A stretch of DNA of 64,000 nucleotides from Druceiella hillmani (lineage: Eukaryota; Arthropoda; Insecta; Lepidoptera; Hepialidae), in the NCBI GenBank assembly GCA_039881145.1, contig JAYKKI010000029.1:26330001-26394000 (forward strand). The letters are read 5' to 3'. Below, piece by piece: positions 24,440-36,414 of this stretch (the first letter of the stretch is position 1; every line of letters starts with the position of its first letter). The notes below the pieces were generated by a model that had not been told where the DNA came from, ran no database searches, and saw nothing but the letters and a program-made list of their open reading frames with translations. The position numbers and the translations under genes were made by a program.

Positions 24440-25330
24440 TATTATCACCATTAACCGTTTCAAATGCAACTTCGGCAAAGGAGAAGTAACATTTCTTAAT
24501 TATCTTATATCCAAAAACAGTATTAAGCCACCACAAGAGAAGATTAAGTCCATCATTGCTTTCTCAAAAACAATAAAAATTTTCTTGGCATGATTAATTA
24601 CTATCAAGAAAATATACTTAATACTGCATAACTACAAGTGCCACTGAGTGCATACCAAAAGTGCGACAAAACATCTATCGTGTGAACCAATAAAACACAT
24701 CAAGCACTTGAAGCACTACAACAATTCTAGAAGGAGAAATGACAGTCACTAAACTACTTCTCGAAAAAGTTTTTGTCTGTACAACAAAAATGTAGTACCT
24801 ATGATTGGGAACTCTTGGCTGTTTAAATGACATTGAAGAATTTCACGAATATGTTTGAAATGCCACAAAGAACAAGACAAATACTATTCACCTCTGAATT
24901 CATTATTGACATATGCCATATCAGCTGGCAAGATACCATTAATGCTGATATTCTCAGATATATGCAAATAATCTCAAGTCCTGGATGAGCTCAACTACAA
25001 AAAATCAACAAAAAGATTGCATAATACAAGCATATATATATCACTCAAACAACTTACTTTATCTAATACTACCAATTATAAATGATAGTGTGAAATGTTA
25101 ACTCAACACATTCGTCTGTATATACCAGAAAAATATCATCTCACTGTTTCTAATCTGTTCATAACACAAGCCATCTAAGTACAAGAATGACTCGCAATAT
25201 GGTTTCTCTGGTCCTCCATGATCACAGATATTGATAGGTACTGAGAATACAAATTTGTTGCCAGTAAGCACACTTTGCTTGAGAGGGAGCATTGTAACAT
25301 ATACACTATAGTAAATAATAGAAAAAACCT
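24440..25330 (+). pseudogene. Ty3/gypsy pol relic (end of RT, RNase H, start of integrase)
   Basis: Short plus-strand blocks follow Ty3/gypsy pol order. About 24465-24560: FGKGEVTFLNYLI and PPQEKIKSI, the end of the reverse transcriptase. About 24795-24830: STYDWELLAV, the RNase H box usually written YxTxxxELLA. About 24880-24960: LFTSEFIIDICHISWQDT and NADILRY, the segment that precedes integrase. About 25110-25230: RLYIPEKYHLTVSNLF and WSSMITDIDR, resembling the integrase N-terminal region; SKHTLLEREHC near 25265 fits the CxxCQxSK zone with its cysteines lost. Many frameshifts separate the blocks and no LTRs were found. A 133-codon minus-strand open frame at 25499-25098 overlaps it and is probably chance. 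Confidence 0.62.
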
Positions 25331-26237
25331 GGTCATTAATCAGAAATGTAATATTGGAATACGTACATGAGACATATGCTGTGAGAGACAGAAATAGTTG
25401 TAGTTTGTGATGATGCATTCCTAAAAATACTAAGTCACATACGTACATGTACCATATCAGTTCAAATTCACTTATTTTAATTAATGGTGGACATGTCACA
25501 AATTACTAAGTGTAGTAAAGTTCTATAAATCAAATTTCTATGTACCCTACAATTTTCAATTAAATATATCTTTGATATAGTAAATAGAGGGTCTGCCTGC
25601 AGTAAAGTAAAATAAATTTTAACATTTTCATAGTAACTTTTAAATGATAAATTTATGAAAGAACTTGGAATTTCTATAACAATGTAACCTTTTATGAGAC
25701 TTAGTATATTTCCTCACATTTCCTAAAATCGACCTTTATACTAAAACATTTTATAAAAAACTTTTATAAAAATTAGTCTTTATAACAACTATACATATAA
25801 AGTGTCGTAAAAATCTCGAAAAAAGCTGTCATTGCAAAAAAACATAAATTGTAATTTTTTTATTATTTGGATGACTTTTCCTCTTTTACTTTTTTTAACA
25901 TTTCTTTCAACTTTAACTAGAATTTTGCGTTTTTTATCAATACAGGACCTACATAAATGATTATTACAATAAGAGGACTTTACGAAATTTTATTGGAAAT
26001 GTCAGTTTCTGTAGCTAAGCACAGAAAGAACATCTTTTCAATCCGATTGTAATTCATGGAGCAATCAAAACTGATGACTAACTAGAGATAATATGAAATC
26101 TTTTACACTTTACAAGCCAGTTTGAAAAAACATGACATAAAGTAGGACGAAGTCACCCAAAACTATGTGTAGTATAAAAATCTTGGTTAGATAAAAATGT
26201 TAATGTTTATTTTGAGAAAAGAGTGCACTGAGCCACC
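25331..26237. other. intron stretch, nothing recognised
   Basis: AT-rich sequence with short frames only. Confidence 0.5.
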
Positions 26238-27480
26238 ATGTCCATCTTCCCAAAAAAACCAACAAAACATGACCGGCCTTCAGAAAGATTTTATAAGTCC
26301 TTTGATGTACAACAAATACAATTTGTTTGTCAAATGAGGCTACGAACTTCAGGGAAAACTGAAGCAGCTAAAGTCACAAAAGATTTAACACTTTCATCCA
26401 GAAAAGCGTCAAAATATAGAGGCGTCAAAATTTGGGATTATATTTTGTTTCAGGTTCCAGTTGACAAAACACTAAAAATAATGAGTTGATAAAACATCAT
26501 CTAATGTCGGATTACCAAAAAATCAATCAAATCTGTTACGAAAGATAGTGGTTGTGATGTATTTCCTTCACATGAAAAGATAAAAGAAGTCAAAGAAATT
26601 CCTGTCAACCTATACTAGTTTCAGGAACAATAGGGCAACTAAATTTACAAGATCTGTTGGACCATAAGGCACAGCGTATAATGTTTTCTCTGCAAAAAAT
26701 ATTTGGAAACTAAATTTTACAACGGAAAATTTAACTTTAATATCAAAATGGGAATGTGACAGAACTATTATTATATCTACTAACAAAAGTTTAAAAATGA
26801 AGCTGATATAGATGAGTATATATTTCTAACATTATTAGTTCCATTTGAATTTAGAACAAAAGATTATACTGTGATCTGGCGCAATTTCCGATTGTCATCA
26901 CCAAGGTTTTGCAAACCATTAAGACTGGAATTTGTCCATGAGACTGTTAAAGTTACAGTGACTGAAGTTACACGTGTTGAAAATGAAATTAAGAGTTTAG
27001 TACCTACAGAAGCAATGGATTTAAAATATCACATTCATTGGTATTTAGCATGAAAAATGGGAAATTTTGCAATTCAATAAGCCCAACAAAATCAGCACAT
27101 AGATGTTATCTTTGTTCCTTAAGCTTTTAACAACTTAGAAAAGGTTAAAAGTAAAAGCAAGTAAAATAAATGAAGAAGCTGTTAAGTTTGGCCTATCTAT
27201 GTTACACGGGTGGATATGGATTTTTGAAAACTTTCAGCATTTATCTTCAAAATAGGTATTAAGAAATGGCAAGCTAGAAATCCACAAGCAAAAAGTGAAG
27301 TAAAAGAGCAAAAGAAAGAGATTCAAAAATAATTTAGAACAGAACTAGGGTTAGTGGTTTACAAACCTAAACAGTCATATGGAACCTCCAATGATGGTAA
27401 TACTGCCAGATGTTTGTTAAATATCAGATGAAATAGATAAAATTCACAAAGCCCTGATCACTAAGTGCCATATTCTACAG
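26238..27480 (+). pseudogene. relic of a second unnamed arthropod repeat-family protein
   Basis: The frame from ATG 26238 (83 codons) begins MSIFPKKPTKHDRPSERFYK and is basic. Downstream blocks in other frames include NVFSAKNIWKLNF (26680), EAVKFGLSMLHGWIWIFENF (27180), ELGLVVYKPKQSYGTSNDGN followed by TARCLLNI (27340-27420), and DEIDKIHKALITKCH (27425-27470). The pair GLVV..PK(Q)..G.(S/T)NDGNTAR and IDKIHKAL..(C) recurs, as I remember it, in multicopy uncharacterised arthropod proteins whose C-terminal part mentions repeated YLYPWYYMP-like and LPIGQ(L/M)SEEAQ motifs, absent here. I cannot assign a superfamily. Stops and frameshifts are numerous. A long inverted repeat follows at 27558-27638. 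Confidence 0.55.
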
Positions 27481-27557
27481 GCTATCTGTAAATTTCAAAC
27501 TTATAGTGAAAAAAATAAAAAATTAATAAATAATAAAACAAAATATTCTAAAAAATG

Positions 27558-27638
27558 AATAAATCTACTTATGGAGTCAAAATAAATTGTAAAAGTTTTT
27601 CTTTCACAATTTATTTCGACTCCGAAAGCAGATTTATT
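27558..27638. repeat. 38-bp imperfect inverted repeat (hairpin)
   Basis: Arms 27558-27595 and 27601-27638 are about 85% complementary around a 5-base loop; the central part gtcaaaataaattgt is best kept. It lies just beyond the coding relic at 26238-27480 and could be the element's terminal or subterminal structure, or two ends joined tail to tail. Confidence 0.85.
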
Positions 27639-27649
27639 AAAAAACATTT

Positions 27650-29614
27650 GTCTTTTTATTTATACTTACAACTCTCGTTTTAAATCCTTAATGTTACATT
27701 AACAATACAGGACTAATTCAAGCATCTAATTAATTTTGGCCATGTTTGTCAGAAACTCTCCTATACCATATCACCAATTCCTATTACCTTTGAACTTTCC
27801 ATTGTTATCTCAACAGCTTCAACAAGGAAACTAAGAACAAAACTGCATAAAAAATCCGCATAAATTTAGTGCAGTAAGAAAGCAAATTTTGGAATTTGTT
27901 ATGTGTTTCATGTCCATCGTTGTCCATTTCTGAGCAATTAACCCCAATCGATCAATTGAATTGGTTATGCATTCTCAGCTCTTGCTATTCAGTGCGTGAA
28001 GGCACAGCAATAAGATATGGCACATGAAGCCATAGAGTGTGTATAGGTATTGAGCTTTACGATATCTACTTGGCATGGGAGTAAAAGGTGGAAAAGGATG
28101 AAAATATCAATACGGGATATTTACAGACTTGTAAGGCTACGACACGTATTCCACACACTAACATTTGACATCATATTTTCGTTTGTGTATTGTTGTCTCT
28201 ACATACACTCTCTAAATAGTATATTACAACTTCAAAGAGTGATCCTTGTGCTGCAAAGTTGTTCCTTTTTATATATTTTAAAATAGCCACAGCCCTGTTA
28301 AATGTTTTTCATATTCTAACTATAGATCTTAAGGTTGGCACTTGTATTTTAAAACATAATAAACGTAAGAATTCATATTGATAACTAATCAGATAATTCC
28401 ATTAACCGGTTTAATTATAATAGATACTGTGCCAATTTTGCCTAAACATAATATATTTGCCACACATATTTTCTCTTTATTCTGTCCCATATACCATCAT
28501 TCTGTATCATGCATCAAAACCCGCAAAGCCGAAATTACTGAAATGGGGTACGGAGGCTACAGATGGTCCATTAATTACGGCTAAAGATTAAAGTTTACAG
28601 TTTTAAATTGCTGTAGAAAATATCTGAATAGTTGAACGCACATAGTACAGGCACATTTGTACGAAATTATGTTTATATTGTTTATCATTCAGGGTTTTGG
28701 TATAAAGTAATTGCACACTTTTATTTTATTTTCGTGAAACAAAAGTGAAAAGAGTAGGTGTTGGTACTTTTGTAGTTTTAGTACTGTTGGGGGTTTGTCG
28801 GTACTTCTGTTAGTTTGCCCATTAGTAAATACGGTTTCTTTATTTGTTAATAATAGTATTACTAAAAAAATTGCCAAGCAATTGGCCATAGAATTCTTAT
28901 TCTTATAATTATTACACTTTTTATTTTTTATTCAACTTTTAATTTTTAATCATAGTACTATAAATTGAGAAATAAACAAAAAAGTACTAGCCTGTTAACT
29001 ATCTTACAGCCACTGAACAATTAGATAAGTGTAGTCCACATGAGCAAAACCTGGCCAACAAATAGTAGAAGACATTGTAGTAATGAGAAATGATAAACGA
29101 GAATAAAGAATGGGATAATGAGTAAAGTGACTTTCTTGTGTTTCGTATTCGATTTTAATATAATCTGAATCATATTAGACTTTAATATAATGTACTGAAT
29201 ACGTTTCTAGTGTTCTAAATATACTGCATGGTCCCTTATTAATTATACATACAATAATTGGAAAATGATACATGTGTTTTTTTACCACTGTAAGTTTGTG
29301 AATTGTATTTCATAAATCGATAATAAGAGCTGTAAAATAGAAATCAGGGTAGCAATAAACATTATAAAGAAAATATATTCAAATTACAAAATTTGAACTT
29401 TTTGGTAAGCCTCTAAATTTTTTGCTTGAATTTGTCAATTGTTTTTGGAAATTGGCTGTAATTTGGAAATTGTTTCACGTCATGATTAACATAATATTAA
29501 GAAAATTTCATTTCATAATTTTTATGACTTTCGTTGTGGTCTTTATTGACAACAAAGCTACAACCGACTTTGATTGTAATTTTATAATGAAGCCTTACTT
29601 GCACTACATTTACA
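27650..29614. other. intron stretch, nothing recognised
   Basis: Open frames of 60-78 codons are present but none resembles a known protein. Confidence 0.5.
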
Positions 29615-29860
29615 ACTAGCTTAACGAGTTTAAACAAAGTCATACCGACCTCAGCGATAATCTGCATGATGGACGTCCCTCAACTGTGACAACTAAAGAT
29701 AACGTTATTGGTGTGTGGCCTAATATAAACACTGACAAGAGAGTAATCTACCAATAGATTCTGGCAAGTTTAGGTGAGTTAGGTACACTGATATTCCAAG
29801 TGAACGTTTTGGTATCAGAAGGCTTTGCGCTAGGTGAATACCCTATGATTTGACTGTAGC
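29615..29860 (+). pseudogene. mariner transposase N-terminal scrap
   Basis: The plus strand gives NEFKQSHTDLSDNLHDGRPS, then TVTTKDNVIGV, NINTDKRVIYQ and, after a frameshift, ERFGIRRLCAR and IPYDL. This is the region between the two helix-turn-helix motifs and the start of the catalytic domain in mariner transposases (pattern DDPRxGRPS...TDxRVTxxQI...LGxRKLCARWIPHxL). The rest of the gene is missing. It is a different copy, and a somewhat different subtype, from those at 5250 and 8899. Confidence 0.8.
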
Positions 29861-30130
29861 TTAAAATCACTGTTTTGTTTATTAGTGTTACGAAATGTTA
29901 GAAAAATTCAACGGAGGTAACACTAAATTATAGATTGATATTTTTCATTATCTGTCAAATTTATTAGTCCCTATTAAGTATGTGATATATCACACTGACA
30001 TACGTTAATCAAAAATAAATTGGAGATTTAATCGCATGTATAAGCTAAGTTCATTGCACTATTTTTAGTATTAATCTTTTTTTTATTTTTGGAGTATTTG
30101 ATTTCTAAATACAAACATGTTTGAATTTTT

Positions 30131-30180
30131 AAATGATTATAAAAATAAATTGAGTAGAGAAAATGATTATAAAAATAATT
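30131..30180. repeat. short direct repeat, two copies
   Basis: The motif aaatgattataaaaata occurs twice about 31 bp apart. Confidence 0.8.
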
Positions 30181-30245
30181 GTTTTTCACAATCAAAATTT
30201 CTTATTTTTCTTAGGTTTAGGTCAAATTTAATATATATTTTTTAG

Positions 30246-30378
30246 ATACCTACCATTGGCGCAAATTGAAGAGAAACATATGGGAATGGAACAGGAAATT
30301 TGGACTCACAAAGAATTACCTAAGGATCGTATATACCTGATATGTGCCGCATTCTTCATCAGGATACGTGCCTTTCAA
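30246..30378 (+). CDS. TPR-repeat protein, exon 3
   Basis: The exon follows the acceptor atattttttag; its first base completes the Lys codon left open by exon 2 (AA|A). It codes residues 101-145: YLPLAQIEEKHMGMEQEIWT, then KELPKDRIYLICAAFFIRIR and AFQ. It ends in phase 0 at CAA|gtatgc. Codon pattern and GC content fit its neighbours. The intron before it is 7,202 bp and the one after 2,551 bp, the shortest of the gene. Confidence 0.75.
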
Positions 30379-32762
30379 GTATGCCTTTATTATTATTTGA
30401 AATCTATAGTTTCGTAGTAAGTGACCTGCTTCAAATTAATCTCAGATTCTTAAGGCATAAGTAAATAATGATTTTTCATTCATTATATACTTATTTCTTC
30501 AGAAAAATATCAAATAAGCCGCATGTTTACAGGCATCACCGAATAAGTAGCCTACATGTAGGTTAAACATTATATATAATATAGGTTTCTTGTACATACT
30601 AGATAACTAGGTAATTATTCTTCTAACTTTTTTTTATTTATCTTTAATTTACTGCTGTTTAAAGCGATAGTCTTAAGATGCAGCTTTTGATTATGATTAT
30701 TACTGAGACGGATGTGTTCCTGTACTAATGAAAGCTTGAATATCACAATTTGTATACAATTAAAAACCTACCCTTTGGATCAGTTTACAATGTAGATAAA
30801 TTTGTAAACTATGAGTAGAGATGATATTACAGTTATGCTTCTCATATTTTCTGGTAAACACGTTAGTTTAGTAAATAGAAGCTGCGGTTTTGATTGCCGA
30901 TTAATCATTTGAGTTATTAAAGATAAATTCACCAAAGCAATAGAATATCTTAAAAACAATGAGTCACTGCTTTTAGTTACTGCTTACAGTTTTAGGTTCA
31001 ATACTTTTAATTTGATAATAATAAGAAGCAATGTGTTAACATTGAAAGAATCTCCCAGAAAAGGTTCCCAACTTCATCTATGCAAAAAAACTTATTCCTT
31101 TCTCCACACTGCCCGTGATTGGTGTTATTCTAAGAATACTTACCTTTATCTGCAAGAAATATCCAGTTTAGAAGTTAGAATGGATCCTACTGAGAATCGT
31201 AAATTTATCCCAAAAAATTATTTCACAATTTGAAGGCACTTTTAAACAAGTTTTAATCTGGCATTTGAGTCATGATGATGGAGTAAACATTCACGAAAAA
31301 TATGAGAGATTGGTAGATTAACTCATGGATGAGGTATAACTAATAACATACTAATGCGATGAATAATTTGAACGGCTTTCTTTCAGTATATATCTGATTA
31401 AGTTGAGAAAATTTAACAATTCCATCGGAACAGCACGTGGAAATAAGGTTATCTCTGACCGCTTGTGATAACCGGGATGTACCTGAAGGTGTATCAATAA
31501 GTTTTCCTGCCACCTCCCTTTGGAAAAATTCTTACTGTTTATAGTGACCCACTTTACTGTTATATTTTCCAAACAATTGTCCAAGAAAATTATCGCGACA
31601 GCTTCTATGTTTTCTATTACTAATACTTTGTCATATCATTATTCCATATGTTTTAATTAGGTTTCACTGCCTAACGCAAGGTATTTAGCTGTGATGCTAA
31701 TTCTTGTATGAAGTGTTTGTTTGCTGAACTTGAAATCCATAGGGGAAAGTAGACTCTTCTTAGGCTTGATTCCTTTTAACAATTGTTATATAATGACACT
31801 AGGCTGGCACCGACAGTTAATATGCCTTCCAAAGAATGATGGTTACCCATCCAATCACCAACCAATGAGTGTGTATTGAGTAAACTCAACTAATTGAGTG
31901 AAATCATCGAACATTACTCGGTTATGGGCTCTTATTATTTGGCTTTGAACACCTGTAATTCGGCTATGTGCCCTAATCTACTTTCTTGTTTTCCCAAAAT
32001 ATACTTTTATGTAATTTTAGCTTATTTTGTAAGTTTCCTTTTAATGAAATTTTCTAAAAGGTTAATAAGTATGTAAATAAACCTCTGTGTACATACTTGA
32101 CGAAACTTAAAAAAGTTAACTTTATGATTAGTGCAATGTTTCTTAAGAAAGAAGGTTTCATAGAAGCCTTATGATGTCGATGGTGTAACTTTTTGGTCAT
32201 ATATTTTTATATTTTATATTATTTGGTCATTTATAAAATTTATTCAGAATTTTATAAACAACGCAACATACTGCAATTTTAAAACTAATGTTATCTTTAA
32301 GTCTGATTGTTTTTGTTAAATCGAATACCACTAAATTTATAATATTCGAATTAATTATAAAATTTTTATTATTTTCATAATCCAGATTATGAAGAAAAAC
32401 ACATCTCTCACAAGAAGGTATTTTCCATAAAAGGAAGGTTGTAATTGAGAATTAAGGCTGAGTTTCCCTTCATTATTTCTTTGCTATAAATTATAGTTGT
32501 TTAATAATGAAAGACTTAGCAAAAATTTATCCAAAAAATGTGAATATGTTAGATAAAATATTACAGCCACACCCCATATCTTAATTCAAATTTACTTTCT
32601 TAGTGGGAGTTGGTCAGAAATTGCAAGTATGAATTCTTGTCTTACACTTCAACCGTACAAAACTGAACCAAAATGTATTAAATCCACTTAGATACATAAT
32701 GTAGTTCAGTTGTGAATCAATTTCCATTTTGTATATTATAATAGCATCTGAATCACAAATCA
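30379..32762. other. intron 3, nothing recognised apart from a hairpin near its end
   Basis: A minus-strand open frame of 77 codons at 31584-31351 is somewhat GC-richer than its surroundings but has no recognisable similarity; a plus-strand frame of 73 codons at 31012-31233 likewise. Confidence 0.45.
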
Positions 32763-32811
32763 TACAATATTAAGGGGCGAATGTGGTCTACATTCGCCCC
32801 TTAATATTGTA
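32763..32811. repeat. perfect 22-bp stem, 5-base loop hairpin
   Basis: Arms 32763-32784 and 32790-32811 are fully complementary around the loop ggtct. The arm contains the GC-rich core ggggcgaatgt within an AT-rich intron. It lies 119 bp before exon 4 of the TPR gene. It could be a palindromic mobile-element end or an RNA hairpin that affects splicing. Confidence 0.95.
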
Positions 32812-32929
32812 ACAGGGATAGGGTATATTAAATTACATTTGTATGGTTTTATAATATGCGGTAAATGCATGTAATGTATCAATCAATGCATTGATTTCTT
32901 TTTAGTATTCACCTGTATTTATTATCTAG

Positions 32930-33079
32930 ATGATGGAAGATTGCTTGCGTCGAGATGAGGAGGAGGCCGATAGCGCGGAGGCACGTGGCTCGCAAGCCTA
33001 TCTGCGCGCAGTTGCGGCGATGTTGAATGGCCATGACCCGACTGTTCATTATGCTTCCGCACTATACCACATAGGACCG
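32930..33079 (+). CDS. TPR-repeat protein, exon 4
   Basis: A 150-bp exon in phase 0 at both ends, after the acceptor tttattatctag and before the donor GTATAG. It codes residues 146-195: MMEDCLRRDEEEADSAEARG, then SQAYLRAVAAMLNGHDPTVH and YASALYHIGP. The first half is an acidic, probably disordered linker; the second half is helical. GC content is far above the surrounding intron, which strongly supports coding. The following intron is 8,288 bp. Confidence 0.8.
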
Positions 33080-33150
33080 GTATAGCCCATTTAGAATCAT
33101 ATTATTACGTGTCTAGCGTCCCATATGTATTGAACATTCTAGGACTCAGC

Positions 33151-33196
33151 TTTGTACATTTGCTTTTTTGGTAACATTTGTACATTTGCTTTTTTG
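33151..33196. repeat. 26-bp direct repeat
   Basis: The motif tttgtacatttgctttttt occurs twice, 26 bp apart, just inside intron 4. Confidence 0.9.
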
Positions 33197-34394
33197 CTAG
33201 TATGGTGTAATACTTGTAAGAATGATTACATGCTTTTTCATGCGATGCTCTAATTATTATTTTAAAAATGACTGTGTTATTATTTTGTTTAATTAATGGT
33301 TTGGAAATAAAACAAATTAGACATAATCAATCAGATTCCATGTGAAGTTATCCGTAGGTTAGTTTTGGAAAAATGTAAAACTGGAAACGTTTTTAGTGTT
33401 TAATCTACAAATGTTGTTTTGAAGAAAACGAGATGAGACTGTCCCATTTTTGGTTATTTTTTCTAGTATTTTGGAAAATGGTAAATAGCCATTTAAAAAA
33501 GTTTATACATAAACTTTTTTCCTTTTTTTTTGTTGATTGAAATATAAATGAATTGTGTCAGGATAATTTTTCAATTAATTGAAATATAGACTTTGAAATA
33601 CAATTTGTACAGCATCGTGCTTTTGTAATATGTAAGTAATTGGTAGCTGCAAGCTAAGAAGGATTAAAGTAAGGGTGAGTGAGTGATAGTTGAGTCACTG
33701 AAGTGTAAAAATCACCTAAACCTGTAAAACCTAGAAAGCAGCACCAATTTTAATAATTTTTTTTTAAATTATTTATTGTGATATCTTAACAGTCAAAATG
33801 TTTTATGTATTGGAATAATAATTAACTAATTTTTGAAAAAATTGAAATATTATAAAAATATTATTTCATTTTTATTTATTTACACAGATAGTATTAATAT
33901 CAGAAAATGTAATATATAACGATATATACATAAATAATTTACAAAATGCTTGTGAATAGACATAATACAATGACACAATAGGCAGGTGTTGGACCTGATT
34001 TCTTCATATCCTACTCCAAAACATATTCAGTTGTCGTACGCTTTTCGAAGTTAATGTATGTGTACAATGACAAGAATTTGAGTGAAAAATTTGAGTGTAA
34101 AAGTATTTTTATTCATAAAATGAAATTATATGATTAATAAAATTACAAATTTAATAACTAAATAATTGTGGAACAATAGAATGGAAAAGGTTATTATTTA
34201 TGATTTATTATTAGACTAAACCCAACTTATCTTTATATGTATTTCGTGATGTATTATTCTACTGTATTTATCAATAATATAATAAAAATATAACAGAAAT
34301 CAATATTATATTACTACAATATTTATTATTTTAAATCATTTTCTTGTTAATTTACTATTTTTTATATGTTACAGAAAGAATAAAAAGGTATTTT
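33197..34394. other. intron stretch, nothing recognised
   Basis: Very AT-rich, no open frame of interest. Confidence 0.5.
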
Positions 34395-34870
34395 CGAGTT
34401 GGCTGATAACTTTTGTTGCCTTTGTAATGAAACATCAAGTGCAAATATACCAGGTATTTATGCAGAAAGTCCTGAACAATTGACGGAGGTAATAAGTGGA
34501 CTATCACACATACGAAAGTTGTTTCAGCATAAGAATGGAAAATTCATAGTGACAAAACAAATATTCTGAATCCATTAAAATTTAATTAAGAAAATTGCAG
34601 GGGCTTCATTCCATTGGGAGAGAAATTATTTAATTTGTGAAAAACCTCCATTTCACCATTAGAAGAAGCAATTATCTGTAAGTGCTGTTACTTTGTATGA
34701 CACGAAAATAAAAATAGTTAATGCTATTGAAAATGTTAGAGACGCATCGTCGCAATTAATTCAATCAATGATTTAAGATCTGTAAATTCCAAATGTCATC
34801 AGGCATGTTTTAGCTATGTTCTGAAAATTATTTTCTATTCTTGTAAAACAGAATGTGGTACTGTATCTGC
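34395..34870 (+). pseudogene. possible cysteine/histidine-finger protein relic
   Basis: Plus-strand blocks read ADNFCCLCNETSSANIPGIY (34400-34460), GLSHIRKLFQHKNGKF (34500-34545), VTLYDTKIKIVNAIENVRDA (34690-34750) and VNSKCHQACFSYVLK (34790-34830). The CxxC near the start and the KCHQACFSY end resemble zinc-binding modules found in uncharacterised, probably element-derived insect proteins (pattern FCxxC ... A ... R ... YHxxCxxxY). Stops interrupt it. The relation is from memory and weak. Confidence 0.35.
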
Positions 34871-36294
34871 CTGTATTGTTTGCAATGGTAACGACTGACA
34901 ATCGTCCACCAAACGAAGTAAACCGAGACGATTTTGGATATTCTCCTGAAAATTGAAAAATTTTTAATTTTTAAATTATACATAAAACATTTTTTTTCTT
35001 TACAAGCTATGTTTATCGTACAAGCTTTTTATATTTTTGATAAATTTTGAATTCTTTATGTCTATTATTTCAATATTTGTAAAGACTATCGCAAAGAATC
35101 GAGCAGTCAAATAAATTAAAAAGAAATTGAGTTTTATATTTTATTGGCCCCCCCTAAATAAATTAATTAATATAAAATCAATTTTACTGCTATCTCATTC
35201 CTTATACTGAATTCTAAAGAAAAAAAATTAATAATATAATAAAAAAAATTATTTTCTCCAAAAATTTAGTAGATTATTATTTAAATAATATAAGATATTC
35301 AAACTGCCAATTTTCATGTTTCTGATTTTAAATAGAAAATTGAAAAATTAAAAAAAAATTATTAAAATCGGAGCTATTTTCTAAATTTTACAGGTTCAAC
35401 ATTGACTACATTGACTCAATTATTGAGGATTTTGTTTTTTAGAGTATACACGAAAACATTTGTAAATTTTATCTTTGATAAGCTTGATATAAGAAAGAAA
35501 GGAATCTTTTTGTTGTTTGTTTTGTACGGTGGAGAATGCGAATGGAACTTAGTGTATCACAAGTGTTATTTTAATTTTTGTTCCAATTTTTGTTGGTTAT
35601 TAGTTCAACCTCATATCATCAAAATTGAAGTTTATATTATCTACAGTGAGAGCAACAACTTTTGCTTTTAACCCTTTTTTCTTCAAAGTTTTCATGATTC
35701 TTTTTTATCTGTCATATTTGGCTCGGAAACTTGTCAAAAAAGAAAACTTGTATTCTGATTATAATTTAGATTGTTATTATATAATATTTCAGACTAGGTT
35801 AATTTTTTTTTAATTGAATTCAGGTGTTATTTCCTTGTTATATTCTGCTGCAAATATTCAATGAAAAATAATTAATGGGAAGCAAAGAAAAGGTATAGTT
35901 ATAGTTAAAAGTTATAGTTATGAATAGCTGAGTACTAATTTCAGCTTAGATATTTGCCTGTGAACCAGTATCCCCTTGTACGTATCTGTTGTATCTTTCG
36001 AGAAGCACGAGTGACAGTTATTGGTATGCTCATACTGTAAAATACTATTTATTTTTTTTTCAAACATTTACAGAATGTGTAAATAAATATACTCCACCAG
36101 CCAAAAAACTCTAGACATTACTCAAGTCCAGCTAGAAACTCAAAATCTGGACAGTCCGTACTAAATACAGAAGTATAGTATGACATCTTGGTATTGGGCC
36201 ATTCTTTCTGTTCATTGCAATTTTTTTCTGTTGATGATCTAATTATTCTGAAAATATTTTAGTCGATACTCTATAAAGCAATAAAAATTTAGAC
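34871..36294. other. intron stretch, nothing recognised
   Basis: A hydrophobic 89-codon frame (35402-35671) is AT-driven and unlikely to be a gene. Confidence 0.5.
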
Positions 36295-36382
36295 TTACTT
36301 CAAAATAAAAAGATACTTCAAAATAAAATTCAAGAGATACTTCAAAATAAAATTCAAGAGTTACTTCACAATAAAAATAAAT
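36295..36382. repeat. 24-bp tandem repeat
   Basis: Two exact units (36311-36334 and 36335-36358, starting agatacttcaaaataaaatt) are flanked by partial units. The array lies 33 bp left of the piggyBac TTAA end. Confidence 0.9.
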
Positions 36383-36414
36383 ATACTTCGATACTATAGT
36401 TACATAATAAACTC

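Noticed and set aside
25098..25499. 133-codon minus-strand open frame
   Set aside because: It overlaps a plus-strand Ty3/gypsy integrase-like relic and shows no domain; judged an antisense shadow.
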